This document shows positions 62,186 through 64,000 of a stretch of 64,000 nt of DNA, one piece after another. This stretch comes from Achromobacter anxifer (GTDB lineage: Bacteria; Pseudomonadota; Gammaproteobacteria; Burkholderiales; Burkholderiaceae_B), in contig NZ_CAHLAR010000001.1 of NCBI RefSeq assembly GCF_903652925.1, positions 992,001 through 1,056,000 of the forward strand, given 5' to 3'. A model generated the notes under the pieces. The model was not told the origin of the DNA and ran no database searches. It saw nothing but the letters and a program-made list of their open reading frames with translations. Each line of letters begins with the position of its first letter. Within the stretch, counting starts at the first letter, position 1. Made by a program: the position numbers and the translations under genes.

Positions 62186-63151
62186 ATGATTGCCCCTCTC
62201 TCCGAATTGCTCTGGACGCGGCGCCTGAAGCTGCGCCATCTGGAAGTGCTGATCGCCCTGGAAAAGGCCGGAACCGTCACGGCCGCGGCCAAGGCCATGC
62301 ACATGACACAGCCCGCGCTGTCGCACTGGCTGAGCGATATGGAAGACATGGTGGGCACGCCGCTGTTCGCGCGCGGCAGGACGCTGGCGCTGACCGAAGC
62401 GGGGCGCTCGTTGTGGCGCTACGCCTGCCGCGTGCTGGGCGACACCGCGCGCACGGGCGAGGAGATCGAGGCGGTCAAGGCCGGCGTCGCCGGCCGCCTG
62501 CATATCGGCACCATCCTGTCGGCCGCGCCGGTGCTGTTGCCGCGCGCCATCGCCACGCTGCACCAGCGCGCGCCGGACGTGCAGATCGAACTGGTCGAAG
62601 GCCTGCTGGATCCGCTGATCGAACGGGTGGCGCGCCACGAGATCGATCTCATCATCGGGCCATTGGATCTGCGCGCCAGCCGCTCCGGCTTGTGCGGACA
62701 GTGGCTGATGACGGACAGCTTCAGCCTGGTGGCGCGGCGCGGACATCCGCTGGCCGGCCTGGCCGCGCCGCAGTGGGCGGACACGCAGGGCTATCCCTGG
62801 ATCCTGCCGCCGCCGGGCGTGCTGTCGCGCGTCAGGCTGGACCAGGCGCTGGTGGACGCGGGCCTGACGCCGCCCAAGCCCGCGGTGGAAACGAGTTCGC
62901 TGGTGGCCCTGCTATCGCTGCTGCAGGACAGGGAGTACGTCGCGACGCTGGCCAGCTCCGTGGCCCACATGTACGAAAGGCTCAACCTCATCAGCATCGT
63001 GCAGGCGCCGACGCGCCTGGAGTTCGGTCCCATAGGCATGCTGTGGGCCGCGGATTCGCCCAGCATCGTGCTGCCCTGGTTGCGTGAAATCCTGCGCGAC
63101 GAGGCGCAGGATCTCGCGCAGGAAGCGTCCGGGGCCGGCCAGCCTACCTGA
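62186..63151 (+). CDS. LysR-type regulator divergent from GAF-Bug unit
   Basis: The 321-residue regulator has the helix-turn-helix RHLEVLIALEKAGTVTAAAKAMHMTQPALSHWLSDME, similar in style to the first LysR of this window. The effector domain follows (GRLHIGTILSAAPVLLPRAI). It overlaps the end of the convergent M24 gene by 8 bases. It probably controls the GAF-Bug pair and possibly the M24 gene. Confidence 0.9.
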   Translation: MIAPLSELLWTRRLKLRHLEVLIALEKAGTVTAAAKAMHMTQPALSHWLSDMEDMVGTPLFARGRTLALTEAGRSLWRYACRVLGDTARTGEEIEAVKAGVAGRLHIGTILSAAPVLLPRAIATLHQRAPDVQIELVEGLLDPLIERVARHEIDLIIGPLDLRASRSGLCGQWLMTDSFSLVARRGHPLAGLAAPQWADTQGYPWILPPPGVLSRVRLDQALVDAGLTPPKPAVETSSLVALLSLLQDREYVATLASSVAHMYERLNLISIVQAPTRLEFGPIGMLWAADSPSIVLPWLREILRDEAQDLAQEASGAGQPT

Positions 63152-64000
63152 CGGTGGCGTATTCCAGCGTCTTGGGCGTGCCGGTCAGCACGCGCGGCGT
63201 ATCGCCCACCACTACCGTATCGTCCAGGCGGAATCCGCCTATGCCATAGGCGTAGATGCCAGGCTCCGCGGAATACACCTCGTTGGCCAGCAGCGGACGC
63301 TGGCAGAAGGCCATGTCTTCCGGGTATTCGTGGTGGATGATGCCGACGGCATGCCCGGTGCGATGGCGGATGAAGTTGGCGTAGCCGGCCTTTTCGATCT
63401 CGGCCTGCGCGGCGGCGTCCATCATGCACACCGGATTGCCGGTGCGGGCCGCGGCGATGGCCGCTTCGTTGGCGGCCTTGGCCGCGGACCAGAGCCGGGT
63501 TTGCTCCGCGGAGGGCGCGCCGCAAAACCAGGTGCGCTCATTCTCGATGGTCAGCCCGTTCAGGCGCGGGATGACGATGTTGACCAGCACGTCGCCTTCC
63601 TTGATTCGCGCGCCGCAGGAGGCGCCGTCGCCATGCGGCGAGGCGGACGCCGGGCCGCTCAGCGTCCAGCAGCGGATGACTTCGAATTGCTCGCCCGGAA
63701 AGCGTTCGGCGGCTTCCTGCACGAACAGCGAGGCCATGGCGAAATCCAGTTCCTGGACCAGCCGGCCGGGGCGGATGTTCTCGCGGTACCGGTCCTGTAT
63801 CCAGTCCGAGATCGACGCGGCGGCCGCCATCACGGCAATTTCTTCCTCGTGCTTCTGCCAGCGCAGCGAACGGCATTCCGCCGTGGCCGCGCGCAGCGTC
63901 AGGTCGGGCAACAGGCGGCCCAACTGCGCCAGCACGGGGCTGCCGCCTTCGACCGCGATGCGCGAACGCGCCAGCCCGGCCTGCCGCAGGCGTTCCGCCA
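63144..64000 (-). CDS. M24-family (Xaa-Pro aminopeptidase/creatinase-fold) protein, C-terminal part
   Basis: The frame is open to the right edge, so the N-terminus lies beyond the window. The visible 285 residues hold the end of the N-terminal domain and the pita-bread fold. FIRHRTGHAVGIIHHEYPED holds the conserved His region, YSAEPGIY the conserved Glu, and FRLDDTVVV the last ligand region. The first two metal ligands of classic aminopeptidases (two Asp) appear as Asn (LVNIVIPRLNG) and Glu (TIENERTW), and the last Glu as Asp. It may be a metal-independent hydrolase like creatinase, or an ectoine-hydrolase-like enzyme, rather than a true peptidase. Confidence 0.85.
   Translation of the reverse strand, partial: AERLRQAGLARSRIAVEGGSPVLAQLGRLLPDLTLRAATAECRSLRWQKHEEEIAVMAAAASISDWIQDRYRENIRPGRLVQELDFAMASLFVQEAAERFPGEQFEVIRCWTLSGPASASPHGDGASCGARIKEGDVLVNIVIPRLNGLTIENERTWFCGAPSAEQTRLWSAAKAANEAAIAAARTGNPVCMMDAAAQAEIEKAGYANFIRHRTGHAVGIIHHEYPEDMAFCQRPLLANEVYSAEPGIYAYGIGGFRLDDTVVVGDTPRVLTGTPKTLEYATVR

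Overview
This is a gene-dense, very GC-rich stretch of a betaproteobacterial chromosome, most likely from the Alcaligenaceae (Bordetella/Achromobacter type). I infer this from three 'Bug' family periplasmic solute receptors that stand next to catabolic genes without their membrane partners, many LysR-type regulators, a glycine-rich giant autotransporter and a FecI/FecR/TonB-receptor unit. No rRNA, tRNA, CRISPR array, insertion sequence or phage gene is visible. Both ends cut genes: an NDP-forming acyl-CoA synthetase at the left and an M24 peptidase-fold protein at the right.

Layout. 1-2.2 kb: acyl-CoA synthetase plus a short citryl-CoA lyase-like protein. 2.2-7.8 kb: a GST, then a LysR regulator divergent from a four-gene unit (split thiamine-diphosphate enzyme in two subunits, GMC oxidoreductase, Bug receptor). 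7.9-10.4 kb: two unrecognised membrane proteins. 10.4-13.1 kb: flavin-dependent LLM oxidoreductase and GST divergent from a LysR gene. 13.1-14.7 kb: MarR regulator and quinone-oxidoreductase-like enzyme. 14.8-21.2 kb: a seven-gene acyl-CoA catabolic operon (MaoC hydratase, acyl-CoA dehydrogenase, BKACE, CoA-transferase, crotonase, CitE-like lyase, Bug receptor), with a perfect 16-bp palindrome between it and the MarR unit. 21.3-31.6 kb: a leftward operon of M81 peptidase, five-part dipeptide-type ABC importer and amidase, facing a second, divergent M81 paralogue that shares a 170-bp identical inverted segment with the first. 31.6-36.1 kb: TonB receptor, FecR and FecI with a Fur-box-like site. 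36.2-42.5 kb: a leftward operon encoding PRPP synthetase, phosphoketolase-like TPP enzyme, beta-CASP RNase-like MBL protein and AMP-phosphorylase-type nucleoside phosphorylase, headed by a near-perfect FNR box. 42.5-49.4 kb: methyltransferase and a 2056-residue autotransporter. 49.4-54.4 kb: two class C beta-lactamase-like serine hydrolases around an outer-membrane barrel, under a GAF-LytTR regulator. 54.5-57.5 kb: PIG-L deacetylase and an unknown exported protein. 57.5-60.5 kb: LysR (TrpI-like) and trpBA. 60.6-64 kb: Bug receptor with GAF protein, a divergent LysR gene and the M24 protein.

The window therefore looks like a series of nutrient-scavenging modules, each with its own local regulator. 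The most interesting candidate system is the FNR-headed operon at 36.2-42.5 kb. Its four products could together degrade RNA to nucleotides, release ribose phosphates and feed them to acetyl-phosphate under low oxygen; this is inference from family membership and operon structure. Second is the LysR/split-TPP enzyme/GMC/Bug unit, which looks like an uncharacterised oxo-acid or alcohol catabolic route.
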